Of a stretch of DNA of 64,000 nt, positions 17,602-26,196 are shown in pieces. A program made the translations under genes and the position numbers. This DNA is from a virus: the IMG/VR virus record IMGVR_UViG_3300042549_004948, positions 1-64,000 of that record; one strand, 5' to 3'. Numbering within the stretch: position 1 is the first letter of the stretch; each line of letters begins with the position of its first letter. The notes under the pieces were generated by a model. It did no database searches. It saw only the letters and a list, made by a program, of their open reading frames with translations, and was not told where the DNA came from.

Positions 17602-19197
17602 TTATAAAAGCCATGTTAAATCTTCATTCATTTCTCCTTGAGCCGTATGATGTGTCATATTCCAAGGATTTTGATTATATTGATTGTTTGCGTTATATGA
17701 TATAGTGTTATCTTGTGTTTTAGTAAAACTATTTAAAGCTGCGTAAGTTAAGTTTTCTACCGTCTTCTTATATCTTAATGATGTTTCTCTCAAATACATT
17801 GCTACAGCAAAACTCATAACAAGATCATCATTATAACTCTGCATGGCTTGAGCTTTACCGTTCTTCCAGATAAACACTCTAAGCTCTTCTAATAATCTAA
17901 CCGATCTTATATTAGCTAGTTTATTTTCTATTGAGTCTCTCATCTTCTCTACAGCTAATGGCCTGGTTTTCTCAGTCATACTAAATCCAGGAACTAGTCC
18001 TGTTTGAGTATTGATTCTATCCACGTATTTTGTAAAGTCCATATTGCTGTCTTGCTTATAACTATAGTGGATATTTGTATATCCTCTTTCTAATACTGTC
18101 TGCACCACATCCCAACCTATATTATTATTTTCTACAACTAGTAGAGCATTATTATATTCAGAGGCTATGCTTAGTAATATATTGGCATAATCTCTTGTAT
18201 CTGGCTGTGACTTATATTCTGCAACCTGGGTAATTGATTCAATTTCAATAACATGAAAAGAAGAATAGTCATTACCGTCTCCGCGTGCAACGTCAGCAAC
18301 AACTGCGTAGTATTTAGTAGGGTCTGGATAATCCCAGATCCATAGCGCTCTGTCAAGCCCTCTTCTTTCAATCGGTTCTGATAACATATTTTCTTCATAC
18401 CAAGTTAGTATTTCTGGTTCTATTACACTATTACCTGAGGTAGCAAAGTCACAATCACATTCTTGCGCAGCATTTCGTTTACCTAATATCTTATCTTGCT
18501 CGTCTCTCCATACTTGATCTCTTTCAGGATGGACAGACCAAGGTAGCGATATCGGCAGAAATTTATTTTGTTGCTCTTGAGCAGACACATATGATTTGTG
18601 AAACCAATTGCCCACACCATTTGGAGTAGATAAAGCTATGCACCCACCACCAGTAGCCAACGTTTGTTGAGCCGCTGTAAAGATCTCCTCAATTCTGTCA
18701 ATGAACGCAGCCTCGTCTATGACTAGGAGTGATACCGCTTCAGAACGACCCGCGTCACCTGCCGCCGACACCGCTTTGATTTGAGAACCATTCGCTAGTC
18801 TAAGACTCAGTCTGTTATCTTCTGATGTTCCTATCTTAAGCCAAGTTGGTAGGTTCTGATAAGCAAATCTTACCTTTGTTACCATGTTCTTGGCGGTATC
18901 TTGCTTAGTCGCAATAATAAGAACATTCTTATCTTTATTGAACAACATTAACCATAAAGAATAAGCAGAAACAAGAGTAGATATACCTAGCTGTCTTGAC
19001 TTATTAATTATAGAGTAGTCATGCTTCTGAAACAATTTTAAAACCTTTTCTTGAAATGGATATAGATTAAAAAACTGCCTTCCTCTTTGTGGGTGTTGGA
19101 TCATATAGTACTTCTTCATGAAGTACACGGGATCCGTGGCACACTTAACAAACTCCTCCTTTATTCTTTCTTTTATCGTTATCTGTTGATCAGACAT
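17602..19197 (-). CDS. gp17: Terminase large subunit, T4 gp17-like
   Basis: 531 residues. ATPase domain: Walker A-like KSRQLGIST (66-74), Walker B LLVIDEAAF (157-165) and a coupling motif ALSTPNG (188-194). Nuclease domain (RNase H fold): VVADVARGDGNDYSSF starting at 299 with D302, VVENNNIGW, and a later acidic NDDLVMSF. It packages concatemeric DNA through the portal and cuts at headful. No small terminase subunit is recognised nearby. It overlaps the next upstream gene by one base. Confidence 0.96.
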   Translation of the reverse strand: MSDQQITIKERIKEEFVKCATDPVYFMKKYYMIQHPQRGRQFFNLYPFQEKVLKLFQKHDYSIINKSRQLGISTLVSAYSLWLMLFNKDKNVLIIATKQDTAKNMVTKVRFAYQNLPTWLKIGTSEDNRLSLRLANGSQIKAVSAAGDAGRSEAVSLLVIDEAAFIDRIEEIFTAAQQTLATGGGCIALSTPNGVGNWFHKSYVSAQEQQNKFLPISLPWSVHPERDQVWRDEQDKILGKRNAAQECDCDFATSGNSVIEPEILTWYEENMLSEPIERRGLDRALWIWDYPDPTKYYAVVADVARGDGNDYSSFHVIEIESITQVAEYKSQPDTRDYANILLSIASEYNNALLVVENNNIGWDVVQTVLERGYTNIHYSYKQDSNMDFTKYVDRINTQTGLVPGFSMTEKTRPLAVEKMRDSIENKLANIRSVRLLEELRVFIWKNGKAQAMQSYNDDLVMSFAVAMYLRETSLRYKKTVENLTYAALNSFTKTQDNTISYNANNQYNQNPWNMTHHTAQGEMNEDLTWLL

Positions 19198-19889
19198 TAT
19201 TTATGTGTTACAGCAAGACCTATTACTAAAGCTCCAAGTACAAACTTTTGTATTTTACCCATTTTCATTCTTCTATCAAACTTCTTGATGTCTCCTTTTA
19301 AGCCATCAATTTGAATTTTATAGTTTTGCCCTTGCTCTATTTGTTTTTGTATAATTGATTGATAATTAGTTTCTTTTTGTCTAAAAACTGTAATTACTTG
19401 ATCTCTATTATTAAGAGACTGGGCTTGGGTTTGAATTACACTGTCTTGCGCAATTACTATTTTCTCATTCACCTCTCCTTCTTTTAAATCAACTACTACA
19501 GCCTTACTAACTTCAATAGGTAACATTGTAGTGTCACTAGAAACTTTATCATATTCCTCTTTATATGTAGCTACAAAGAAACTATCAACTTGAGTTGGTG
19601 TATAAGATAAAGCATCTTTAGCATCTTTTAAATCATCTTTAAGATCTTTTACCTTATCCTTTAAATATACGACTTTTTCTGCTAAATAATCATTATCTTT
19701 TTCTAGTACGCTAATTCCTATTTCTAGAGTATCATTTACTAAATGAATAGAGTCAATGTTTTGTTGAAGTGAGTCTATCTTTGCTTCATAGGGTTTGGTA
19801 TCAAATCTTTTTGGTTGTAAGATAAAAATATACCAGATGGCTAATAATGCTAATAAGGCTAATGCTGTACTAAATACTATCTTCTTCAT
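19197..19889 (-). CDS. Membrane-anchored coiled-coil protein (possible spanin-like)
   Basis: 230 residues. A hydrophobic N-terminal segment (residues ~4-25, IVFSTALALLALLAIWYIFIL) is followed by a long coiled coil (~38-95, LQQNIDSIHLVNDTLEIGISVLEKDND..) and a second one (~150-205). A short hydrophobic C-terminus (KFVLGALVIGLAVTHK) ends the protein. The N-in anchor plus periplasmic coiled coil resembles an i-spanin, but the C-terminal hydrophobic segment and lack of an o-spanin partner argue for caution. It overlaps the upstream gene by 20 bases. Confidence 0.5.
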   Translation of the reverse strand: MKKIVFSTALALLALLAIWYIFILQPKRFDTKPYEAKIDSLQQNIDSIHLVNDTLEIGISVLEKDNDYLAEKVVYLKDKVKDLKDDLKDAKDALSYTPTQVDSFFVATYKEEYDKVSSDTTMLPIEVSKAVVVDLKEGEVNEKIVIAQDSVIQTQAQSLNNRDQVITVFRQKETNYQSIIQKQIEQGQNYKIQIDGLKGDIKKFDRRMKMGKIQKFVLGALVIGLAVTHK

Positions 19890-20223
19890 CTGAATCTAAT
19901 TTAGGGTTTTCAACTTGGTCTATTTGTTGTTTAAGTAATTTTATTCTATCAGGAATATTACCTACTGCTTTTTTATACCCGCCTACATCTTTCAGTTTTA
20001 GGATACCATCAGCATCTCTTTCAGTATACTTTGCTAGAATAGATTTTACTTGAGCTTGTAGATTTTGTAGCTCTTTTTTCTTCTTGTCAAGTCCTCTAAA
20101 GTCTTTTTCAGATTTTTTAAGGTCTGTTGTTGAAGGTTCTATATCATCTTCTGCCTCTTCTCTAATTTTAGAGATGATAGTAAGATTGTTCTCTGTTAAA
20201 TATTTTTCTAAGTTAAACGACAT
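19870..20223 (-). CDS. Small helical protein with LTE leader (candidate internal protein)
   Basis: 117 residues. It begins MSFNLEKYLTE-NNLTIISKIREEAEDD: an 11-residue leader ending in LTE resembles the capsid-targeting peptides of the genes upstream (acidic at 6, YL before xE). The rest is a charged coiled coil (KKSEKDFRGLDKKKKELQNLQAQVKSILAKY) with an acidic end. An ATATTTAT motif sits 16 nt before the ATG. Function unknown. Packaging into the head is an inference from the leader. Confidence 0.5.
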   Translation of the reverse strand: MSFNLEKYLTENNLTIISKIREEAEDDIEPSTTDLKKSEKDFRGLDKKKKELQNLQAQVKSILAKYTERDADGILKLKDVGGYKKAVGNIPDRIKLLKQQIDQVENPKLDSDEEDSI

Positions 20224-20239
20224 ATTGGTCTATTTACTT

Positions 20240-20247
20240 ATAAATAT
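20240..20247 (-). promoter_or_regulatory. ATATTTAT motif before gene at 20223
   Basis: Sense-strand ATATTTAT lies 16 nt upstream of the ATG at 20223 in the 27-bp spacer. Confidence 0.45.
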
Positions 20248-20250
20248 TTA

Positions 20251-20496
20251 TTAATCCTGTAAATCGTCTTCTGATTTTACCCTTCTTAGTGGCCTAGATA
20301 ATTCTAACCATTTATCATAGTCGTACTTGATACCAAATAAATAGTATTCATCTGGCTTATTATGTCCTTTTAGATACATGATCGCGGGTCCGGTTGGACA
20401 GTGGGGTTTTACGATACCTTTATCGTCTTCGTAGATTTTAAGTATAATATTCTCTACTGTCTTAATAGTTCTATACTGCGGTTCTTTTTTAGCCAT
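20251..20496 (-). CDS. Small hypothetical protein
   Basis: 81 residues, unrecognised. Beta-rich with basic and aromatic residues (GPAIMYLKGHNKPDEYYLFGIKYDYDKWLELSRPLRR). The segment PTGPAIMYLKGH..YYLFGIKYDYDKWLELS resembles small MORN/anti-repressor-like phage proteins that combine a Y.L.G..Y....W pattern, but I cannot name a family. No capsid-targeting leader is present. It sits alone between two short spacers in the leftward operon. Confidence 0.5.
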   Translation of the reverse strand: MAKKEPQYRTIKTVENIILKIYEDDKGIVKPHCPTGPAIMYLKGHNKPDEYYLFGIKYDYDKWLELSRPLRRVKSEDDLQD

Positions 20497-20539
20497 AGAC
20501 TTAATTTATGATCAATATACAATAAAAATATAAACTAAA

Positions 20540-22066
20540 TTAATTAAAGTCTATAGTATTATCAAATTCTATATCGCTATCTTGTAAAGTATCTCCAAAT
20601 AAAAATTTAGTAAGAGAATATACTCCATTATCTATATAATCTTTAACTTTGTAAATATATGATTTTATAGTATCCATAACCCCTTCTTTTAGTTTAGTTG
20701 GATCTGATATTAAAGAAACAACGCTCCAAAATCTATATCTTCCTGTTTTTTCTCCTTTTAGTTTTTCAGAAGATGATTTAAATCTTACAGTTAATTTCAT
20801 CTGATCTGCTATCTTTGCTGCGTATCCTGAATTTTGAGTAGAATGCAATTTAGGGCTAGATAAATCTGGACTTACTGATAATACGTAATCAGCTGATGCA
20901 TCACTATTAGAACCAAATTTTTCATATCCTGACATTGCCTCTTGAGCAAACGCTATTTTAAATTCTGGGCTTTTATTAAAAAGATCTTCTAATTTACTAG
21001 ACATTTCTTTGTGGGCTTTATCTCCTGCCGTGAGCATTTTATTTTTACCTGATTTTAATCCAGCTTCTACTGCTCCAGATTTTGTATATCCTACTTCAAT
21101 AAATTTGTCAAATGTATCTAATACGGCTTTAGCTTCATCCGTCTCTAAAATACCAGGAACTTTTTTTGCCGCAGCATAGAAAGTAGCGACAGATTCATTT
21201 TTTCCTCCGGACATTAATTGAGAGTTTCCTACTTTTACAGATATCTTTTTATTTCCTAAAATAACATCTGTTTTAGGAGTTGTATTACTGGCTCCTTGAA
21301 TTTTCCAAAATTCAGTTAGTGTAGCTTTTTCTCCAGTTCTTCCTGTAGCTCTAGCAGATTTACCTTTTTGCAATCCTAAATCAATTATAGCCTCTTCAGC
21401 TTTTTTTACCATTGTTTTATTAGACTTCAGTTTGCTTAATTCATCTGGTAGTATTGCTCCTTTTGGAACAGGTATTCCATTGACTTTATACCAAGCATAA
21501 ACAAGAGCAGACTCAAATAAAGTTGCCTGTCCTGTTTCAGCCTCTTTCAATATAGCTTCTAATATTCTTGATTCTGTTAACTCCTCTCCGCCTTCTGGTT
21601 CAGATGTTTCTGATGGAGGTGTTGGTCCTGCTTCTTCTGTAGGACCTTCTTGATCTCTAGTAGCTTGTTCAGAACCTTCAGGACCTTTGGTCTTTAAAGG
21701 ATTTCCGTTCCTCAATATTCTTGAGATGGCAACCATGCATCTTTCTTTCTCGCCAATTGACATCAAATAATACTTCTTACCCTGAACAGTTGCTTCATAA
21801 GCCTTTCCCATGAACTGTAAAAAGAAGAATTCTCCATTATGAAGAACTACTTTAAATGTAGTTGGCTTAGGTGCTACTACATAAATTCCGGTTATATACT
21901 CCTCAAATGAAGGAGTCATTAAATACTCTAATGTATTCTTAAGACCTGCATATTTTTTCAATATAAACTGCATAGGATCATCCTCAAATGTAGAGGTTTC
22001 TGGCTCCATCCTATCTAACTCTTGTAAGAGTATAGTCTTTAGTATATCATGTTTTGACACAGGCAT
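20540..22066 (-). CDS. Large candidate virion protein, possible nuclease-like fold
   Basis: 508 residues. N-terminus MPVSKHDILKTILLQE-LD resembles the [LI]xE leaders nearby. Residues 30-120 form one domain, then a Pro/Glu/Gly-rich linker (~128-165). A second [LI]xE cluster follows (ESRILE170-AILKE175-AETG). Residues 262-288 read TTPKTDVILGNKKISVKVG then NSQLMSGG. The D..(8)..S-V-K arrangement is reminiscent of PD-(D/E)XK nucleases but lacks the usual acidic residue. I recall similar T.TD....G...S.K....QLMSGG proteins in other large phages without known function. It is possibly packaged and cut between domains by gp21. Confidence 0.55.
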   Translation of the reverse strand: MPVSKHDILKTILLQELDRMEPETSTFEDDPMQFILKKYAGLKNTLEYLMTPSFEEYITGIYVVAPKPTTFKVVLHNGEFFFLQFMGKAYEATVQGKKYYLMSIGEKERCMVAISRILRNGNPLKTKGPEGSEQATRDQEGPTEEAGPTPPSETSEPEGGEELTESRILEAILKEAETGQATLFESALVYAWYKVNGIPVPKGAILPDELSKLKSNKTMVKKAEEAIIDLGLQKGKSARATGRTGEKATLTEFWKIQGASNTTPKTDVILGNKKISVKVGNSQLMSGGKNESVATFYAAAKKVPGILETDEAKAVLDTFDKFIEVGYTKSGAVEAGLKSGKNKMLTAGDKAHKEMSSKLEDLFNKSPEFKIAFAQEAMSGYEKFGSNSDASADYVLSVSPDLSSPKLHSTQNSGYAAKIADQMKLTVRFKSSSEKLKGEKTGRYRFWSVVSLISDPTKLKEGVMDTIKSYIYKVKDYIDNGVYSLTKFLFGDTLQDSDIEFDNTIDFN

Positions 22067-22069
22067 AAT

Positions 22070-22546
22070 TTATTTTCTCTTCTTTTTACCTTTACCTATT
22101 TCCATTAAACTTTGAAGACTCATCTCCATATCTTCTGCATCTCCGGCTGGTAGTTCTTCTGTTCCATCAGGAAGTTCATCCATATCATGTTCGCCTCCAT
22201 TATATTCATGGTAGTTTTTAGAAGCTTGATTAATAAAGTTCTCGGCATTTGTAATATGATCTTGAATCCAAGCAGGAACGTCTTTCTCATCTTGGCCTAA
22301 CAAGTTCATTAATTGACTTGCCGAACTTATAATAGACTTAAGACTATTCTGAGCCATTGACACTTCATGGTCTTGGCCTTCACCTTCTTTCTTCATGCCT
22401 TTCTTTGCACGAAGTGCTTTAAAGTCAGCAGCTGTTATTTTATCTTTTGGTTCTGCAGCTCCTGCAATTTTTTCTTGATTTCCAGGAAGGTCTTTTTCGT
22501 TTAGCTCTCTCATTAAGATAGCTTTAAAGAATGCAATACTATTCAT
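22070..22546 (-). CDS. Candidate internal/head protein, hypothetical
   Basis: 158 residues from MNSIAFFKAILMRELNE at 22546. The upstream in-frame ATG (22609) lies inside the previous gene, and the chosen start leaves a 1-nt gap. A short hydrophobic-acidic leader ending in LNE is similar in style to its neighbours' targeting peptides. The body is polar and acidic (EYNGGEHDMDELPDGTEELPAGDAEDMEMS), with a basic end (GKGKKKRK). Function unknown. Confidence 0.5.
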   Translation of the reverse strand: MNSIAFFKAILMRELNEKDLPGNQEKIAGAAEPKDKITAADFKALRAKKGMKKEGEGQDHEVSMAQNSLKSIISSASQLMNLLGQDEKDVPAWIQDHITNAENFINQASKNYHEYNGGEHDMDELPDGTEELPAGDAEDMEMSLQSLMEIGKGKKKRK

Positions 22547-22547
22547 T

Positions 22548-22835
22548 TTATTTTTTCTTTTTAGATTTTTGTGCTCTTTTCCATAACTTAGCATCTGCTT
22601 TTCTAGCACCGCCTTTGCCTGTTATAAAACTATTCACTCTACCCATTCCCCACTGATGTTGACCGGCTCCTGGTCTATGTCCTGTTTTCCAGGCAGCAAG
22701 ACCTAAAGCATATACGCTTTTAAGTATAGATTTAGATATCCCAGAGGCTTTAGCTTTATTTGCTAATCCTTTTTCTACTGCGGCGTCATACTCAAGGAGT
22801 AGTAACTGCTTTAATATATCTAAATTATTTATCAT
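22548..22835 (-). CDS. Small basic candidate internal protein (LLLLE leader)
   Basis: 95 residues. It starts MINNLDILKQLLLLE-YDAAVEKG: an amphipathic leader with DIL and a terminal LLE site. The body is basic, with a Gly/His patch (KTGHRPGAGQHQWGMGRVNSFITGKGG) and the tail KRAQKSKKKK. A basic protein with a cleavable leader fits the picture of T4 internal proteins packaged with DNA. It overlaps the upstream gene by four bases (ATGA). Confidence 0.55.
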   Translation of the reverse strand: MINNLDILKQLLLLEYDAAVEKGLANKAKASGISKSILKSVYALGLAAWKTGHRPGAGQHQWGMGRVNSFITGKGGARKADAKLWKRAQKSKKKK

Positions 22836-23107
22836 TTTTTTTTCTTTTTGTCTAGTTTTTTTTTGACTATCTCTCTAGTTCTATCCATCTTTCTGGCATA
22901 AGCAGGGTCGTCCTTCTTATTAAAGTTGGCTTGTTGATTTAGTGAGCCTGTTATCTTACTCATATTACCTTTTCTAGTTTTGATTAACCAGTTAGCTAAC
23001 TTTTCTGCTGATAACTCTTTAAACTTTCCTTTTGCCTCTGGTGCATTGGAATGCTGAAACTTTAGTCTCTCTTCAAATAACTGTTGTAGTAATTCGTGAA
23101 GCTTCAT
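22832..23107 (-). CDS. Small basic candidate internal protein (LFE leader)
   Basis: 91 residues. Leader MKLHELLQQLFE-ERLKF, then a strongly basic body (KLANWLIKTRKGNMSKITGSLNQQANFNKKDD) with a Lys-run tail (KKKLDKKKKK). The K-E/D-LL-E pattern and the [LI]xE site at residue 12 place it with the putative capsid-targeted set, though its leader is longer than the 10-residue form. It probably binds nucleic acid, given its charge. Confidence 0.55.
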   Translation of the reverse strand: MKLHELLQQLFEERLKFQHSNAPEAKGKFKELSAEKLANWLIKTRKGNMSKITGSLNQQANFNKKDDPAYARKMDRTREIVKKKLDKKKKK

Positions 23108-23649
23108 TACTTTTCTTTTTTACCAAATCTTTTTGCATACGCAATAGTTGCAGCAGACTTTCTAGTCTTATACTTCTTTGTTTTATCTTTATCTATATAA
23201 TCGGCATCCCATTTACCATAAGCTGCAGGATCATCTGATTTTAGGTTCTTTCTTGCTTTTATATCTTTTTTCATCTGCGCAGCATCTTTAGTAAGATATG
23301 CAGCATTAACCTTACCTGTTTTCTTTGCCTCACTTATTCTAACACAATTAGGAACCATTCTATTCCCTTTCTTTTTCATACCGTCTTGTCTGTATCCATC
23401 CCAACAAGCCTCGTTTAAATTATGAAGTCCTAGATCTTTTAGTTTCTCATCAAAATCGGCTTTATCCATACCTTGAATAATATCCAAAATAGAATCTATA
23501 GGAGCTTCAGTTTGGCCAGCAAATGCTATTGATATTTCTCTTGCTTTATTAGGATTTCTTTTGTAGGAATCTATAATATTTTGCACTCCCCAATCATTTA
23601 ATCCCATTTCAGAGACCATTTCTTTTAATATGTCTTTTAACTTTATCAT
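23107..23649 (-). CDS. Capsid-targeted candidate, MIKLKDILKE leader, CWDGYRQ motif
   Basis: 180 residues. It begins MIKLKDILKE-M, the 10-residue leader shared with three other genes. Residues ~80-105 carry CWDGYRQDGMKKKGNRMVPNC, a Cys-bounded basic motif that I recall from many phage proteins of unknown function. The C-terminal ~75 residues are very basic (KKDIKARKNLKSDDPAAYGKWDAD..RKSAATIAYAKRFGKKEK). Processing after E10 by gp21 would leave a basic 170-residue protein. It overlaps its downstream neighbour by one base and its upstream neighbour by four. Confidence 0.6.
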   Translation of the reverse strand: MIKLKDILKEMVSEMGLNDWGVQNIIDSYKRNPNKAREISIAFAGQTEAPIDSILDIIQGMDKADFDEKLKDLGLHNLNEACWDGYRQDGMKKKGNRMVPNCVRISEAKKTGKVNAAYLTKDAAQMKKDIKARKNLKSDDPAAYGKWDADYIDKDKTKKYKTRKSAATIAYAKRFGKKEK

Positions 23650-23963
23650 TTGTTTCTTATGATTAGCTCTCCTAATACCTCCATGCGTCCAACTTCACGT
23701 TGAAATTCAATTTGTGTCATATTTAATGATATGCTTTTTAATGTTTTTTCAAATTCTTTCACAGCAGCTTCTTTATCGAATTTACCCTCTTCTGCTTTTT
23801 TATAATAAGGAGCTTTTACTTTAAAATGATGCCATGTTAATAATGACAACCCACCTTTCTCTTCAGCAGTAGCTGCAATTTTAGCAGCGCCTTTAGCACG
23901 AGTAATAGCAAAATTTTCAAATGTTTCTTTTACTTCAGTTAGAATGTCCTTTAACTTAATCAA
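23646..23963 (-). CDS. Capsid-targeted candidate, MIKLKDILTE leader, TTG start
   Basis: 105 residues starting at a TTG (23963). The reading MIKLKDILTE-V reproduces the leader of its neighbours exactly, so the TTG start is supported by homology. The gene overlaps the upstream stop by eight bases. The body is helical and basic (TRAKGAAKIAATAEEKGGLSLLTWHHFKVKAPYYKKAEEGKFDKEAAVKEFEKTLK). No family is recognised. Packaging and cleavage after E10 are inferred. Confidence 0.6.
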   Translation of the reverse strand: MIKLKDILTEVKETFENFAITRAKGAAKIAATAEEKGGLSLLTWHHFKVKAPYYKKAEEGKFDKEAAVKEFEKTLKSISLNMTQIEFQREVGRMEVLGELIIRNK

Positions 23964-24219
23964 TTTTAGTTATTTTAATTTTTAAAGGTCCAGTCCCTTT
24001 AATAGTCCTGTGCCAAATATACTTTGGTATAAATATCGGCCTATCGATTAAAGTTGGGAGCTCGTTGTCTAATTGTACTTGCCAGTCTGTAGATTCTATG
24101 GCCTCTACTATCCTGTCTTCTTGATCTCTATGCCACATGAGTTCAATAGGATCTATATCTTGATCAAAAACCCTAGTAATTGTTTTATTTTCTTGTTGTA
24201 TGTCCTGGTACGGTTTCAT
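23956..24219 (-). CDS. Small conserved phage protein, hypothetical
   Basis: 87 residues. The motif ELMWHRDQEDRIVEAIESTDWQVQLDNELP is characteristic. I recall similar small proteins (WHRD.EDR..E...W..Q.D..LP) in cyanophages and other T4-like phages, without a known role. The first ten residues, MKPYQDIQQE, resemble T4's MKTYQEFIAE in spacing (K2, Y4, Q5, acidic 6, E10) but have Gln at position 8, so cleavage by the [LI]xE rule is doubtful. Confidence 0.6.
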   Translation of the reverse strand: MKPYQDIQQENKTITRVFDQDIDPIELMWHRDQEDRIVEAIESTDWQVQLDNELPTLIDRPIFIPKYIWHRTIKGTGPLKIKITKID

Positions 24220-24823
24220 TTATATCATAGTAATAAGAGTCAGAATCTTCAGATACCCACCTATCAGAAACAGACTCTACATTTAATAGTTCAGTATCTA
24301 CCTTGATCATTTTAGGATCTACAGGAAACTCTTTAGTTATCCAGTTAGAGTCTTTCCAGTATATTCTATTGTTAGGCATACACATCAAATAACCATCGTC
24401 TGCCACTAAAACATGGCCACATTTATAGTCTGATGGTTCGTTTGAATAGGTATTGTTTTGCCAATCTATAGTTATTAAATATGTTGCCCAGACAAGGGTT
24501 TTATCTCTCAACATAACTTTACACCTCTTATCTTTTAGAAAATCGTATTTGATAACTGCCGCATCTGGGCCAAAGCAATCCCATAATTGTTTGAAATAGT
24601 ACGGAATGTCTTTAGTCGGAGGCTTTATGTATATCTCAGAAATAGGAACTCTACTTCTAAGCATGCCATAATCAGTCATCACATGAAATGTAAGTATCTT
24701 AGCATCTGCAGATTGAACTCCAAAAGCATAACAATTGTGAAAGACATTATCGTCTTTTATATTTTTTGTAAAGTAAGATTGCTTAACAAGGCATTTAAAG
24801 CCTTCTATATTATAGTTTAGCAT
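24185..24823 (-). CDS. Hypothetical protein, beta-rich
   Basis: 212 residues, no recognised family. It has many aromatic and Cys residues (HNCYAFGVQSADAKILTFHVMTDYGMLRSRVPISEIYIKPP; QLWDCFGPDAAVIKYDFLKDKRCKVMLRDKTLVWATYLITIDWQNN) and a GHVLVADDGYLMCMPNNRIYWKDSNW segment that looks like a small beta domain. It overlaps the downstream gene by 35 bases. From memory, phage proteins with VPISE..... and QLWDCFS/G segments occur in cyanophages, function unknown. Confidence 0.55.
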   Translation of the reverse strand: MLNYNIEGFKCLVKQSYFTKNIKDDNVFHNCYAFGVQSADAKILTFHVMTDYGMLRSRVPISEIYIKPPTKDIPYYFKQLWDCFGPDAAVIKYDFLKDKRCKVMLRDKTLVWATYLITIDWQNNTYSNEPSDYKCGHVLVADDGYLMCMPNNRIYWKDSNWITKEFPVDPKMIKVDTELLNVESVSDRWVSEDSDSYYYDINETVPGHTTRK

Positions 24824-24840
24824 AACTCTGTCCTAATTTA

Positions 24841-25347
24841 TTAAAGTTTAATAGGAGCATAACCAGATCCATATGGAGCAGCTTTGCCTGATTGTGGATC
24901 TGATGTTTCTTTTATTTTATTTAAACGCTGTGTTTTTTCTTTAGATGCTTCTTTACGTTTTTCTATATATTCTAAAGCTTTTTTTAATCTGCTTTTAACT
25001 TCAGGATTCTTAGAGTTTTTATAAGCCGCTCTAACTCTTTGATGTACAAGATTTATAATCTGTGATTGTCTAGCGTGAGATTTTGATTTAAAATCACTTT
25101 TAGATAACGTGTCTCTTATATCTTGAACAGTCTTAAATTTTACCTTAACAGTATCTTTAGGATTCTCATCTGTGTAAAGCCTTCTATCAGATCCTTTTGG
25201 TTTTTTTCCTGTTCCTTTTTTAGGATCTGCTTCAGTTATATCAGGATCATTAGTCCAGGTATCAGACGCTTTGTATCTAACCTTCTTAACCATATTTGCT
25301 CTATATGGTGGATACATCTCATTTAATATGTCAATTAGTTTTATCAT
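24841..25347 (-). CDS. Capsid-targeted candidate, MIKLIDILNE leader
   Basis: 168 residues. MIKLIDILNE-M is followed by a basic, mostly disordered region (YPPYRANMVKKVRYKASDTWTND; KKGTGKKPKGSDRRLYTDENP) and a helical basic domain (KSHARQSQIINLVHQRVRAAYKNSKNPEVKSRLKKALEYIEKRKEASKEK). The Lys/Arg content is high throughout, as in T4 internal proteins that enter the cell with DNA. No domain is recognised. It is the second member of the exact 10-residue leader group in transcription order. Confidence 0.6.
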   Translation of the reverse strand: MIKLIDILNEMYPPYRANMVKKVRYKASDTWTNDPDITEADPKKGTGKKPKGSDRRLYTDENPKDTVKVKFKTVQDIRDTLSKSDFKSKSHARQSQIINLVHQRVRAAYKNSKNPEVKSRLKKALEYIEKRKEASKEKTQRLNKIKETSDPQSGKAAPYGSGYAPIKL

Positions 25348-25350
25348 ATA

Positions 25351-26196
25351 CTACCAAAATCCTGAGAAGTTGGATTTCAACCCTATTAGTTTTGCATATC
25401 TTGGAAGCCTACAAGACCAATACCTTGCGCTTGTTTTATCTTTAGCTTGTGCACATTTATGTCTTGCTGCAAAACTCTTTCTTGCTGCTGGATTATTAAT
25501 CTTAGCAGACAATCCTGATGTATCTCCGAATGATACTTTTTTTATACCGCCATCTGGCTTGCGTACATAAACGTAGAACTTCTTTGAACCTCCACGCTTT
25601 GGCTTATTTAATTCAGGTTGTTTCTTTTTCGCTTTTACTTCTAACAAAAAGTCAATAGTCATCGGGAAATCAAGAGGTACTTTTACCCCATTATACTGTC
25701 CACAATTTCCTAGTTCTGTATTCTTAAAGTACCAACTGTCTTGTTCTGATAGTTGTAATTTCCCACTATCATATAAAGATCTAGCCTCTTCAAATAGCTC
25801 AAGAAATTTTGTTGATTGAGGGCGGTAAATTGATTCGTTAAGATCAATCTTATTTTGTAAGTGATAGTTAAGCCCTTCTGATATTAATAGTCTATTAGCT
25901 GTTTCATGAAGCTGAATTTGTCTTGAACAGCAATCTTCATTTAAACTATTGTTTGTACCACATTTATGACAAATATAAGGATCTTTTCCTCCATCAGATA
26001 GTTTCCATTCCCAACCACAATTTTTACATTTGATCATTTCTGCTTCTTCAAGACCTGCCTTAACTAATTTATCATAGTATTTAGGATCTTCTTTAATATG
26101 ATCCATAGCAATTTTTAAAGCCACTTTTGGATCATTAGTATGTTCCATTTCAACTTTAACGCCTTTCTTGATTTGCTTAAGTAAGGCCTTATCCAT
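25351..26196 (-). CDS. Multidomain head-associated protein with zinc ribbon
   Basis: 281 residues. N-terminal ~45: GVKVEMEHTNDPKVALKIAMDHIKEDPKYYDKL, resembling the DUF5661-type helical domain. Residues 57-79 form a four-Cys zinc ribbon (C57, C60, C76, C79). The middle has many [LI]xE sites (ISE, LNE, LSE, LLE). C-terminal ~210-265 (KKFYVYVRKPDGGIKKVSFGD..RKSFAARHKC..K..ARYWSCRLP) is the DUF5872-type domain found in many T4-like phage proteins. The domain names are from memory. It may be processed by gp21 into separate parts. The role is unknown. Confidence 0.65.
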   Translation of the reverse strand: MDKALLKQIKKGVKVEMEHTNDPKVALKIAMDHIKEDPKYYDKLVKAGLEEAEMIKCKNCGWEWKLSDGGKDPYICHKCGTNNSLNEDCCSRQIQLHETANRLLISEGLNYHLQNKIDLNESIYRPQSTKFLELFEEARSLYDSGKLQLSEQDSWYFKNTELGNCGQYNGVKVPLDFPMTIDFLLEVKAKKKQPELNKPKRGGSKKFYVYVRKPDGGIKKVSFGDTSGLSAKINNPAARKSFAARHKCAQAKDKTSARYWSCRLPRYAKLIGLKSNFSGFW

